A stretch of DNA of 64,000 nucleotides from Acidobacteriota bacterium. Its GTDB lineage: Bacteria; Acidobacteriota; Thermoanaerobaculia; Gp7-AA8. The stretch lies in assembly GCA_021325515.1 (NCBI GenBank), contig JAJPHC010000028.1, positions 62,001 through 126,000 of the forward strand, read 5' to 3'. Every line of letters begins with the position of its first letter. Position 1 is the first letter of the stretch. This document shows positions 1-9,034 of the stretch, piece after piece. Position numbers and translations under genes: made by a program. The notes below the pieces were generated by a model. The model was not told the origin of the DNA and did no database searches. It saw only the letters and a program-made list of their open reading frames with translations.

Positions 1-191
1 TGCAACTCGCCGCGCTGCTCCGCATCTTCGATCATCGACAACGCGATGCGATCCTTCACGGACGAAAGAGGATTGAACGCTTCGAGCTTGACGATCAGCT
101 CCGCCGAGCCTTCCTCCGCAACGCGATTGACGCGCACCAGAGGCGTGTTCCCCACCAGCTCCGTGATGTTGTTGTAGATCCTGCCATGCAT
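1..191 (-). CDS. cysK: Cysteine synthase, N-terminal part (3' end beyond window)
   Basis: Reverse translation from ATG at 191: [63 protein letters not shown], typical CysK N-terminus with [12 protein letters not shown]-lysine motif; RBS aaggag upstream. Confidence 0.93.
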   Translation of the reverse strand, partial: MHGRIYNNITELVGNTPLVRVNRVAEEGSAELIVKLEAFNPLSSVKDRIALSMIEDAEQRGEL

Positions 192-211
192 GCTCTTTTC
201 TCCTTGAAAGC

Positions 212-240
212 AAAAAGACCCGCGCTGGATTGCGCGGGTC
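212..240 (-). terminator. Intrinsic terminator/attenuator in cysK leader
   Basis: 8-bp stem GACCCGCG-caatccag-CGCGGGTC followed by TTTTT on minus strand, about 20 nt before the cysK ATG. Confidence 0.75.
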
Positions 241-270
241 CGGTTCGAAGACAAAGCGTTAGCCAGCCGC

Positions 271-315
271 CTACGGCGCCTCGAACGGACCTGTCGACCG
301 ACAACAGCGAGTCAT
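271..315 (-). CDS. Putative leader peptide [14 protein letters not shown] with tandem Cys codons
   Basis: Short ORF between the upstream gene and the cysK attenuator hairpin; TGT TGT codons. Confidence 0.6.
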   Translation of the reverse strand: MTRCCRSTGPFEAP

Positions 316-360
316 GAGTGAATGCAAGTTAATGTCGCAGAGAGCAGAGGTCAAGGGGGA

Positions 361-462
361 TGGGATGGGAGTATGGGACCTATGGGACCTATAGGACCTA
401 TAGGCGGAGCCACCGTTTCTCCCCATAGGTCCTATAGGTCCCATAGGTCCCATTAGTCCCAT
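361..462. repeat. 9-mer (TATGGGACC-type) direct repeats arranged as a long inverted repeat
   Basis: tatgggacctatgggacctataggacctatagg ... cctataggtcccataggtccca; same 9-mer at 3809-3843. Confidence 0.85.
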
Positions 463-465
463 CCT

Positions 466-1176
466 TCACCCCGCGACTGCCGCCCCCTGGCCTAGATACC
501 GGTAGCCGATCTTCGCCACTGCCACGATGACCGCCGCGTCGGTTCCCACTGCTTTCTGCAGTTTGCGGCGGAGGCGCGTGACGTGCGTGTCGACGGTGCG
601 GCTGTTGAGGTTGAGATCGACGCGATAGTTCCAGACACGCGAGAGCAGCTCGTCGCGCGGCACCACGCGCTCCTTGTTCTTGAAGAGATACATCAGCAGA
701 TCGAACTCTTTCGGCGAGAGCTTCAACTTCTGGCGGTTCGCCGTCGCTTCGCGCGTCGCGGGATCGAGCCGGATGAGGTGATCCTCGCAAACCGCTTTCG
801 CCGCGGTCGCGCCTGCATCGCTGCGGCGCATCACCGCGTCGATGCGCGCGAAGAGCTCCTGCACGCCGAACGGCTTCGTCACGTAATCGTCCGCGCCGCC
901 GCGCAGACCGCGCACCTTGTCGGTCTCCTGCCCTCGCGCGGTGAGGAGAATGACCGGCACCTTCGAGATCTTTCGAATATGGTCGAGGACTTCGAAGCCG
1001 CTCTTCTTCGGCAACATCAGATCGAGCAGCACGAGATCGGGACTCTCGGAGTGAAAGAGGCGGATCGCCTCCTCACCATCGGCGGCCGTCGCCGTTTCAT
1101 AATTCTCGTGACGGAGATTGATCTCCAGCCCCTGCCGTAATCCCGCCTCATCCTCGACGATCAGAATGCGTGTCAT
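466..1176 (-). CDS. OmpR/PhoB-family response regulator
   Basis: Receiver domain (ILIVEDE, DLVLLDLMLP, KPF) plus winged-helix C-terminus (SRTVDTHVTRLRRKL). Confidence 0.95.
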   Translation of the reverse strand: MTRILIVEDEAGLRQGLEINLRHENYETATAADGEEAIRLFHSESPDLVLLDLMLPKKSGFEVLDHIRKISKVPVILLTARGQETDKVRGLRGGADDYVTKPFGVQELFARIDAVMRRSDAGATAAKAVCEDHLIRLDPATREATANRQKLKLSPKEFDLLMYLFKNKERVVPRDELLSRVWNYRVDLNLNSRTVDTHVTRLRRKLQKAVGTDAAVIVAVAKIGYRYLGQGAAVAG

Positions 1177-1230
1177 CCAATCCTCCCACCTACTCTACGT
1201 GTCTCGCTGCTCGTAGTTTCTTCCAACGGA

Positions 1231-1660
1231 ATCCTGAGCGAAGCGAAGGATCAACCAAGGCGCCGCGCGGGATCCGTCGCGCTCTGCGTCCGCCGAACCA
1301 TCCTCCCGGCGCCTTCGTTGATGCTTCGCTTCGCTCAGCATGGGTTTGAAAAAGGATCAACCAAGGCGCCGCGCGGGATCCGTCGCGCTCTGCGTCTGCC
1401 GAACCATCCTCCCGGCGCCTTCGTTGATGCTTCGCTTCGCTCAGCATGACTTGGAAAGGGATCAACCAAGGCGCCGCGCGGGATCCGTCGCGCTCTGCGT
1501 CCGCCGAACCATCCTCCCGGCGCCTTCGTTGATGCTTCGCTTCGCTCAGCATGGCTTGAAAAAGGATCAACGAAGGCGCCGCGCGGGATCCGTCGCGCTC
1601 TGCGTCCGCCGAACCATCCTCCCGGCGCCTTGGTTGATGCTTCGCTTCGCTCAGCATGGG
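1231..1660. repeat. Four tandem copies of a ~105-bp REP-like unit with internal inverted repeat
   Basis: ggatcaaccaaggcgcc...ggcgccttcgttgatgcttcgcttcgctcagcatg starting at about 1248, 1354, 1459, 1564. Confidence 0.9.
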
Positions 1661-1662
1661 GG

Positions 1663-3222
1663 TCAAAAAGTCTGCGGTGCGTGTACGAGTCCCGGCACGG
1701 CAGCCGCCTCCTCCGGTTTCAGGCGCGGGAAGAGCAGCCGGAACGTCGAGCCCTTGCCGAGCTCCGACTCGACCTCGACCCGCCCTCCGTGCGACGCCAG
1801 GATCTGCTGCACGAGCGTGAGGCCGAGGCCGGCGCCGCGCCGCGTCTGCGTATCGCTGAACTGCGCACGAAAGTAGGGATCGAAAATCTTCTCGAGATCC
1901 TTCTGCGCGATTCCGATCCCGTGATCGCGCACCTCGACGATGATCGCCTCCTCGCTCTGGCGGAGGATGACATCGAGCGTCTTGTCCTCGGCCGAGTACT
2001 TGATCGCGTTGTCGATGAGATTGAGCAGCGCGCGCGATACGGACTCGCGATCCCAGTACTGCGCCTCGACCGCCTCGTCGATGTGCGTCGTCACCGTGAA
2101 TCCCTTGCTGCGGATCCACGATTCGTACGTCGTGATCAGCATCGTGATCAGCTCGCGCGGCTGCACCGGCGTGAACGCCATCGCGCGCGAGGCGTTGTGC
2201 TGGATGCGCGCGACGTCGAGCACGTTCTCCACGAGGTGCGACAGATGCAGCACCTCGCGCAGGATCTGGTCCTCGATCTCCTGCCGCTCGTTCGCCTTCA
2301 GCTTCGCGCCGCGCTTGAGCGTCTCCGCGCCGAGGCGGATCATCGACAGCGGCGTGCGGAGCTCGTGCGAGACATTCGCGATGAGCGCACCGCGCAGCTT
2401 CATCGTCTCGCGCTCCTTGCGTAGCCCGCGGAGCGTCATCAGCGCGCCGACCGCGGTGAGCATCAGCGCCACCAGACTGACCAGCACGCTGATGAGGCGC
2501 TGATTCTCCCAGCCGCTTCCGATGTACGACGTCTGCACCAGCGCCTGGATCGCGTAATTGCCGAACGGCGCGGAGAGCGGCGTGACATAGCTGAACGCGC
2601 CGCGCTTCACCGAGTAGCCGGGCTTCGTGTTCCGCACCAGCGCTACATCGGCGCGCGGCTGAATGTTCAGCAGCGACGGCGAATCGATCTTCACGAAGGG
2701 CTGCTGCCGGATCGTCTGGCTCATCTTCGCCAGCAGGCGGTCGGGATCATAGGAATAGCGAACCGTGCCGCTCGCCGTGAAGAACTCGCGCGTGATCCGC
2801 GGCTTGTCTTCCTCCGCCTTCGACGTGATCTCACTGACGTAGATCGAATTGATCGGATCAGCGTCGGGAACATAGATCGCCGAGACGATCCATTCGTTCG
2901 CGTTGATCCATGTCTGCAGCAGCTCGAATGTCGGCGCCGGAGTCTTTCTCTCCGTCTGCTGCCATTCCTCCGCTGCGCGGAACAGCTCGGCGCGAATCGC
3001 GGAGTCGACGCGCCGCGCCGTGATCTCCGCCGCGTAGCCCGCGTACTGCACCGCGACCGTGTTCGCGCCGTTCTCCATCCGCAGCGAGAGCTGATAGGAG
3101 CGCCAGGCGAGCACGCCGAGGGCAATCGAGGTGATGAGGAAGGGAATCAGAATCGGCGCGTACGGCTGCCCGTCTCCGCGGTGGGAGACCGCTTTCAAAC
3201 GCGCAAACAGGTTTCGCAACAT
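1663..3222 (-). CDS. Sensor histidine kinase
   Basis: N-terminal TM + sensor, HisKA (VSHELRTPL), HATPase (NLIDNAIKYS, DHGIGI, GAGLGL); adjacent to response regulator. Confidence 0.95.
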   Translation of the reverse strand: MLRNLFARLKAVSHRGDGQPYAPILIPFLITSIALGVLAWRSYQLSLRMENGANTVAVQYAGYAAEITARRVDSAIRAELFRAAEEWQQTERKTPAPTFELLQTWINANEWIVSAIYVPDADPINSIYVSEITSKAEEDKPRITREFFTASGTVRYSYDPDRLLAKMSQTIRQQPFVKIDSPSLLNIQPRADVALVRNTKPGYSVKRGAFSYVTPLSAPFGNYAIQALVQTSYIGSGWENQRLISVLVSLVALMLTAVGALMTLRGLRKERETMKLRGALIANVSHELRTPLSMIRLGAETLKRGAKLKANERQEIEDQILREVLHLSHLVENVLDVARIQHNASRAMAFTPVQPRELITMLITTYESWIRSKGFTVTTHIDEAVEAQYWDRESVSRALLNLIDNAIKYSAEDKTLDVILRQSEEAIIVEVRDHGIGIAQKDLEKIFDPYFRAQFSDTQTRRGAGLGLTLVQQILASHGGRVEVESELGKGSTFRLLFPRLKPEEAAAVPGLVHAPQTF

Positions 3223-3232
3223 TCGCCGGCGA

Positions 3233-3712
3233 TCACTGACCCGGACTCGATCCCGCCGCCGCAGTGGCCGTATGACTCTGCGCTAGATGCTGGGCGATGA
3301 TCTTGTCGATCTGCTCCTTGGTGTACGGTTCCAACCGCACATCGATCCGCTGATATGCCCCTCGGCGCTGCACGATGACCCAGAGAGTTCCCACGTTCTG
3401 CACCGACGCCAGCATGCGCTTGAAATCCTGCACGCTCGACTCCGTCATCGAATGCCCGTTGACGGCGATGAGGCGGTCGCCCGCTTTGAACCGGGCGCGC
3501 TCGGCAGGACTGTCGGGCACGACCGACTTCACCACGATGCCCGGCTTCAGATCGACGATCGAGAGCCCGAGATAGCGGCGGCCCGTCAGCATCTGACGGA
3601 TCTGCTGATCGCACTCCTTCGCAGTCGCACTGCAATGCTTCGGCTCCTGCGCATGCAGTGCAAGCGTGGCGAACAGCCCGGCGATGAACAAAGTGGCGGT
3701 GCGAACCTTCAT
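3233..3712 (-). CDS. PDZ-domain secreted protein
   Basis: Signal peptide then GLSIVDLKPGIVVKSVVPDSPAERARFKAGDRLIAVNGHSM. Confidence 0.8.
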   Translation of the reverse strand: MKVRTATLFIAGLFATLALHAQEPKHCSATAKECDQQIRQMLTGRRYLGLSIVDLKPGIVVKSVVPDSPAERARFKAGDRLIAVNGHSMTESSVQDFKRMLASVQNVGTLWVIVQRRGAYQRIDVRLEPYTKEQIDKIIAQHLAQSHTATAAAGSSPGQ

Positions 3713-3808
3713 GGAAGAGACGGGTCCCCTGGCAGCGCTTACTGTAAGGCGTTCCGAGGGTTGTGCTGATAACAAATCAGAAAATGTGGGGAGAATTTCC
3801 TGTGGGAG

Positions 3809-3843
3809 GATGGGACGAATGGGACGGATGGGACCGATGGGGG
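3809..3843. repeat. Tandem 9-mer ATGGGACGR repeat
   Basis: gatgggacgaatgggacggatgggaccgatggg; related to the array at 361-462. Confidence 0.75.
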
Positions 3844-3844
3844 G

Positions 3845-5680
3845 CTAATGCGACGGGCGGACTCTTGCCGGTTTTCTTGCGGGGGGTGCGGTCGCTTCGC
3901 CGTAGACGCGTAGCGAGTAGCGGTCGGCGATGACGATCTTGCCGCCGGCCGCGCTGATCTGCATCGGATTCGTTGCAGCCATCGCGGTCGTCGCGAGCAG
4001 CGGACGCGACGGCGTGCTGATGTCGAGTCTGTCGACGCCTCCCGGACGCGCGACGAGCACCGACGTGCCGGATTCCGCCGCCACGACTCCCGGCTCGAGC
4101 GGCGCTGACTCTGTTCCCACCTCCGCCGGATTCAGCGGATCGGAAAGGTCGAACACGTGGAAACGCGACGGCGACTCGACGACGAGATGCGCCGGCCCCT
4201 CCTCGCCGATGGCGACCGCGGCCGGACCATGCGCAACGGGCACTTCACGCACGGCGCGCGGGTGGCGCGGATCGCTCACATCTGCGACCCGAATCAGACT
4301 GATGTCGAACGCGTACGCCGTCGTCTGATAGCTCGTCAGCTCGAAGTAGTGCCAGATGATGCCGCCGATCTGCATTGGCCGGTCGGGCGTCGTGTACTTG
4401 AAGAAGTCGAGCACATGAAATCCCGTTTCCGGATTGGCTTCGATGATGGCGTCGCCGGCGAACGTCGCGCCGCCGCCCGGCATGCCGAGCGAGTCCCACG
4501 TACCAAGAAGCCGCGGATTCCAGGGATCGTGAATGTCGACGAGATTGAGCAGACCGCGGCCGTAGACGATCGCCAGGCCGCCGCGGATCTTCACGTGATC
4601 CTGCATCGCAGGAAACGAGATCGACGCGATCTCCCTCACCTGCGACGGCGTCGAGACATCGAGCACGCGGAACCATGGCCAGTCGATGACGTAGGCGAAC
4701 GTCCCATCGGTCGCGGCGCCGCTCACGGGCCCCGTCAGCGCGTCGCTGAACCCACCGACGCGCGCGGCATCCTCGTAGACGGAGAAGCGGAGCGGCGTCA
4801 CGTGCGGGAGCCCGAATTCATCGAGCTGCGTGCCGCCCGCGAAGAGCCGCGCGCCATCGCTGGCCAGCACCTGGGCGTAGTCGCGGATCGTCCCCGTGCG
4901 CTGCGGCGCCTCCGCCAGCGTCACGTCGTACACATCGATCGTATTCGCATCCTCGGCGGCATACGCGCGATTCGCCGCGACCGCGATGTTGATCAGGTTC
5001 ACCGCCCCCGCATCCGTGCGCGAGAGGATGCGCGCGCCCGCCGCATCGTTGATGTCCGCGATGACGAGGCCGTTTGTCCCGGCGGCCATGTAGAGAAGAT
5101 CGCCGCGCACCGCCATGGCGCGCGCGTTCACCGGAAGCGTCGTCACCGGCTGCAACGCCTGGTTAACGTCGTAACCGGAGACGCCCTGCTCCTGAACGGA
5201 GACCCAGAGTTGAGAACCGTGAAACGCGATCGTGTTGACGGGGTTGATGAAGCGCAGGTCGCCGATCGGCACCGGCGCCGCGTCACGCGTGTCCCACACC
5301 GTGAGCCGCTCCGGACCGAGTGTCGCGATGTAGCCGTCGCCGGCGGCGATGCGGGTGTAGTCGCTGGTTGGGATCGCGCTGCGCAGCGTCAGCGCGCCGT
5401 CTGCACCGATCGCATAGCGCTGGATCTCGCCGCGCGTGACCGCGTAGAGGTCGTCGCTGATCGCGACGTCGAGACTCTCTCCCGCCGTCGGGATCGTGGC
5501 GATGCGCCGCGGATCCTTCGCCGCCGTGTCGTAGACGGAGAGCCCGAGGCCGCTGGCCTCGAAGAGGTAGGGAGCGCGCACCGCGAAACTGCGCGCGATG
5601 CCGCGCTCGCCCCAGACGCCGGAGTCACAAAGCGCGGCCGGCGCGGCGAGTGTGAGGAGGAGGGCGAGAAGTCTTTTCAA
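3845..5680 (-). CDS. Secreted beta-propeller (LVIVD-like repeat) protein
   Basis: Signal peptide and repeats such as GGLAIVYGRGLLNLVDIHDPWNPRLLGT, IRVADVSDPRHPRAV. Confidence 0.75.
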   Translation of the reverse strand: MKRLLALLLTLAAPAALCDSGVWGERGIARSFAVRAPYLFEASGLGLSVYDTAAKDPRRIATIPTAGESLDVAISDDLYAVTRGEIQRYAIGADGALTLRSAIPTSDYTRIAAGDGYIATLGPERLTVWDTRDAAPVPIGDLRFINPVNTIAFHGSQLWVSVQEQGVSGYDVNQALQPVTTLPVNARAMAVRGDLLYMAAGTNGLVIADINDAAGARILSRTDAGAVNLINIAVAANRAYAAEDANTIDVYDVTLAEAPQRTGTIRDYAQVLASDGARLFAGGTQLDEFGLPHVTPLRFSVYEDAARVGGFSDALTGPVSGAATDGTFAYVIDWPWFRVLDVSTPSQVREIASISFPAMQDHVKIRGGLAIVYGRGLLNLVDIHDPWNPRLLGTWDSLGMPGGGATFAGDAIIEANPETGFHVLDFFKYTTPDRPMQIGGIIWHYFELTSYQTTAYAFDISLIRVADVSDPRHPRAVREVPVAHGPAAVAIGEEGPAHLVVESPSRFHVFDLSDPLNPAEVGTESAPLEPGVVAAESGTSVLVARPGGVDRLDISTPSRPLLATTAMAATNPMQISAAGGKIVIADRYSLRVYGEATAPPARKPARVRPSH

Positions 5681-5705
5681 GCGGCTGTGACTCTGTGCAA
5701 GAAAG

Positions 5706-6335
5706 CTACCGCCCGGCGTCGAATCGCAGCGTCCCGAACGCGGAGACGACGTGAAAGTCGGCGGGGATCTTCATGGTCGGGCACCAGGCACTGTATTCAT
5801 CGCCCTCCGGATGGCGATCGATCCGGAAGAAGTTCGCCCGCCACTCCTCGCCGTCGACGGGCGTCGAGCGCTCCAGCGAAGCGAACGGAATCCGCATCAC
5901 GGTGTCGAACCATCCATCGATTCTCCGCACCGCAGCGAACAGCCTTGCGCACGTCCACGAAAGATCGGCCTGCATCGTGGCGCGCACGCCGTCCGGCGAG
6001 ACGATCCGCGCGTCGAAGATCGTCCCCAGCGGATTCACTTCCAGCTCGAAGTACTCGCTTCTCTGATGCGGGGCGAGAAACGCCTCGACGACATCCTCCT
6101 GATAGAGAGGAGCATCGTGCTGGCGGTGCGTCGCGACCACGCGATCGTCGGCCCCGGAGAAGACCAGCGTCAGCGCGTGGTCGTCCCACATGGCGGCGAG
6201 CGAGGTGCCCTGCCGCGGCGTGCTGCCGTCGGTGGCTCGCCGGAACGCGACGCGCTCCACCTCGCCGGACACCTCCCACGGATCTTCGATCGCAAACATC
6301 GCACGCCGCACGCGAAGCACGCTCGTATTAGACAC
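5706..6335 (-). CDS. Carbohydrate-binding family 9-like domain protein
   Basis: AMWDDHALTLVFSGADD...YFELEVNPLGTIFDARI...RIPFASLE...WRANFFRID pattern. Confidence 0.75.
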   Translation of the reverse strand: MSNTSVLRVRRAMFAIEDPWEVSGEVERVAFRRATDGSTPRQGTSLAAMWDDHALTLVFSGADDRVVATHRQHDAPLYQEDVVEAFLAPHQRSEYFELEVNPLGTIFDARIVSPDGVRATMQADLSWTCARLFAAVRRIDGWFDTVMRIPFASLERSTPVDGEEWRANFFRIDRHPEGDEYSAWCPTMKIPADFHVVSAFGTLRFDAGR

Positions 6336-6384
6336 GAGAACGGCGCTGGCAATCCGTATGCAGAGGTCCGCCTGGGGTTACGTT

Positions 6385-6702
6385 ATGCAAATGGATCCGG
6401 AGCTCGACGAGCTGAGGCGCGAGTTTCTCGCAGAAGCGCGGGAGAAGGTGGAGGAAATTCAGGCCGCGCTGAATGAAGGCAGCGACAGCGCATCGATCGA
6501 GCGGCTCACCTACCTCTCGCATCAGCTCAAGGGCGCCGGCGGCAGCTACGGCTACGAGCGGATCTCGTCGGAAGCGGCGGAGATCGAGAAGGCCGCCGAG
6601 AGAATCGCGGAGGGAAGCGCGCGCAACGTCAGCGCGTCGCTGCAGCAGCACGTGCTCAACCTTCGGTCAGAGATCGAGAAGCGGAGCTCGGAGCTGGGCT
6701 GA
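6385..6702 (+). CDS. Hpt-domain phosphotransfer protein
   Basis: RLTYLSHQLKGAGGSYGYERISSEAAEIEKAA. Confidence 0.85.
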   Translation: MQMDPELDELRREFLAEAREKVEEIQAALNEGSDSASIERLTYLSHQLKGAGGSYGYERISSEAAEIEKAAERIAEGSARNVSASLQQHVLNLRSEIEKRSSELG

Positions 6703-7645
6703 TCGTCTTTCGCGACAAACCTTCCCTTCGCCGCTCGGCCTCGACACGGTTGCGTCCGGTCTTCTTCGCGCGATAGAGCGCGCGATCGGCGGAAACCACC
6801 ATCTCCTTCGGCGAGTGGACGCGCGAGTGTGGAACGCTCGTCACGCCGATCGAGACGGTGACAGGAAGCGGGCCGGCCTGCGTCGGCACAGGCTCCCCTT
6901 CGAGCAGACTGCGGATCTTCTCGGCGAAGACGAGCGCGTCGTCGAGCTCGGTCTCCGGCATCATCACCGCGAACTCTTCACCGCCGTAGCGCGCGACGAG
7001 ATCCGTGCTGCGCACCGAATCGCTCATCAGCTTCGACACCGCCTTGAGGACTTCGTCGCCCGTCGCGTGGCCGTGCGTGTCGTTGATCTTCTTGAAGAAG
7101 TCGATGTCGATCATCGCCAGCGAGAGCGGCCGGTTGTAGCGCTTCGACTCGTCGAAGGCCCGCGCCAGCTCGTCCTGAAAATAGCGGTGATTGTAGAGAC
7201 GCGTCAGCCCGTCGGTGATCGAGAGGAGCTCGAGGCGCTTGTTCGTCTCGATCAGCTCCTTCTGCAGATCGACGATGCGCTTGCCTGCGCGTACGCGCGC
7301 CAGCAGCTCGGGATACTGAAAGGGCTTGGTGATGTAGTCGTCGGCACCGAGCTCGAGCCCTTCCACCTTGTCTTCCTGATCGGCTTCGCCCGTCAGCATG
7401 ATGATGTAGCGCGCGCGGAAGTCGTTCTGCGACTTCAGCTCGTGCGCCAGGAGCGCGCCATCGAGATCGGGCAGCTTGCGATCGAGGATCGCGAGGTCCC
7501 ACGGCTCGTTCCAGAGCACCTGCCGCGCTTCTTCCCCGGTGGTGAGCTCGATCGTCTCGTAGCCGGCGCGATGCAGAATCAACCGGACGAGTCTGCGAAT
7601 CGCGGCGTCATCGTCGACGATCGCAATGATGAAAGGCGAGGGCAT
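6656..7645 (-). CDS. Response regulator diguanylate cyclase (receiver + GGDEF)
   Basis: FIIAIVDDD...LDGALLAHEL...KPFQYPELLARV; DIDFFKKINDTHGHATGD, ARYGGEEFAVMMPET. Confidence 0.95.
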   Translation of the reverse strand: MPSPFIIAIVDDDAAIRRLVRLILHRAGYETIELTTGEEARQVLWNEPWDLAILDRKLPDLDGALLAHELKSQNDFRARYIIMLTGEADQEDKVEGLELGADDYITKPFQYPELLARVRAGKRIVDLQKELIETNKRLELLSITDGLTRLYNHRYFQDELARAFDESKRYNRPLSLAMIDIDFFKKINDTHGHATGDEVLKAVSKLMSDSVRSTDLVARYGGEEFAVMMPETELDDALVFAEKIRSLLEGEPVPTQAGPLPVTVSIGVTSVPHSRVHSPKEMVVSADRALYRAKKTGRNRVEAERRREGLSRKTISPAPSSASRSLTEG

Positions 7646-7686
7646 GCACGCCTGAGCCGCAAAGAGTGTGCCTGGTTCAGTACCGA

Positions 7687-7795
7687 GTGATGAGTGACGA
7701 GTGACGAGTGATGAGTGATGAGTGATCGCACACACTCTTCACTCTTCACTCGTCACTCTTCACTCGTCACTCTTCCCTCGTCCCTCGTCCCTGCC
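7687..7795. repeat. GAGTGAYGAGTGA short tandem repeats forming an inverted repeat
   Basis: gagtgatgagtgacgagtgacgagtgatgagtgatgagtg / cactcttcactcttcactcgtcactcttcactcgtcactc. Confidence 0.9.
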
Positions 7796-7796
7796 G

Positions 7797-8618
7797 CTAG
7801 TAAATTCGCATCGAGATATCGAGGGCCTGGACGGAGTGCGTCAGCGCGCCGATCGAGATGCGATCGACTCCTGTCTCGGCGTACTGCCTCACGTTTTCGA
7901 GAGTGATGCCGCCGGAGGACTCGAGAATGGCGCGGCCTGCGGTCCGCTCGACCGCGTCGCGCGTCTCCTCGGGCGTCATGTTGTCGAGCAGGATGAAGTC
8001 CGGTTCCTGCTCGAGCGCCTGATCGAGCTCGTACATGTTGCGCACCTCGATCATGATCTTCGCGAGGACGCGATGGGAGCGGATCCGGTCCAGCGCCGCG
8101 CGGATCGAGCCCGCGCGATCGATGTGGTTGTTCTTCACGAGATACATGTCGTGAAGGCCGAGCCGGTGATTCTCGCCGCCGCCGCATTTGACCGCGTATT
8201 TGTCGAGCAGGCGGAGGCCGGGCGCGGTCTTGCGCGTGTCGTAGATCTTCGCCTTCGTCCCCGCGATCGCATCGACGTAGCGCTTCGTCGTCGCGGCGAT
8301 GCCCGAAGCGCGCTGCATGAAGTTGAGTGCGGTTCGCTCGCCCGACAGAAGCGCGATCACGCTCGCCGTCACCTCGGCGACGACGTCGCCGGGCTCGACG
8401 AGCTCCCCGTCGCTGCGCAACGGAAAGAACTTCGCATCCTCGTCGAGCTCGGCAAAGGTCTCGGATGCGAACGGGAGCCCGGCCAGGATGCCGGGCGACT
8501 TGACGACGAATGACGCCCGCCCGCGATCGGCCGGCGCGAAGATCGCCTCGGCTGTAATGTCAGGGAGATCTTCATCGAGGGCGCGGCGGACCATGGCGGC
8601 GATATCGGAGCGATCCAT
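7797..8618 (-). CDS. nadC: Nicotinate-nucleotide pyrophosphorylase (carboxylating)
   Basis: TALNFMQRASGIAT-type motif, DTRKTAPGLRLLDKYAVKCGGGENHRLGLHDMYLVKNNH, ESSGGITLENV. Confidence 0.96.
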   Translation of the reverse strand: MDRSDIAAMVRRALDEDLPDITAEAIFAPADRGRASFVVKSPGILAGLPFASETFAELDEDAKFFPLRSDGELVEPGDVVAEVTASVIALLSGERTALNFMQRASGIAATTKRYVDAIAGTKAKIYDTRKTAPGLRLLDKYAVKCGGGENHRLGLHDMYLVKNNHIDRAGSIRAALDRIRSHRVLAKIMIEVRNMYELDQALEQEPDFILLDNMTPEETRDAVERTAGRAILESSGGITLENVRQYAETGVDRISIGALTHSVQALDISMRIY

Positions 8619-8678
8619 ATGCGGCGAAATTCTGACAGGCTATCGTTCGTTTTGCTCCGGTGAGTTCGTTGACAATTT

Positions 8679-9030
8679 GGGGGCGCACCGGCTTCGACGG
8701 GGACATGTCGGGGTCATGGTTGCATGCCGAGCTCGATTCGCTCGTAAAACCGATCGAAAAACACAAACGCGAACGATAACTTCGCCCTCGCAGCCTAAAA
8801 ACCTGTGAGCGCTCTCCCGTCACCTGCTCACGGTGAAGGGACAGAGCGTCATGATGTGAGCTGGTGATGCGCGCAACGCCTACGCGCGCGTCATGAGATC
8901 AAGAGGCTGGTCGTCGGACGGTTCCCGCTTTCCGGACAATCCGATGACGAGATCAAACGGAAAGACAAGCATGTAGTAGCCAGGCTGCCACTGCTCTCGG
9001 ACGCGGGTTCAATTCCCGCCGCCTCCACCA
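8679..9030 (+). ncRNA. ssrA: Transfer-messenger RNA (tmRNA)
   Basis: GGGGGCGcaccGGCTTCGACGGGGAC... CTCGTAAAA..., tag reading frame GCG AAC GAT AAC TTC GCC CTC GCA GCC TAA (ANDNFALAA), 3' T-loop GGGTTCAATTCCCGCC and acceptor CGCCTCCACCA pairing with the 5' end. Confidence 0.97.
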
Positions 9031-9034
9031 ACAC

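Noticed and set aside
271-462. Collagen-like MGPMGPIGPMG protein
   Set aside because: Product of the 9-mer nucleotide repeat; only the final [14 protein letters not shown] segment is retained as a leader-peptide candidate.
1231-1660. CRISPR array
   Set aside because: Units are near-identical along their whole length with no variable spacers.
1340-1876. ORF with repeated RRRAGSVALCVRRTILPAPSLMLRFAQH
   Set aside because: Translation of the REP-like tandem repeat, not a repeat protein; antisense to the kinase end.
4157-6331. 724-aa + strand ORF
   Set aside because: Antisense shadow of the beta-propeller and CBM9-like genes; Arg/Asp-rich low-complexity translation typical of GC-rich opposite strand.
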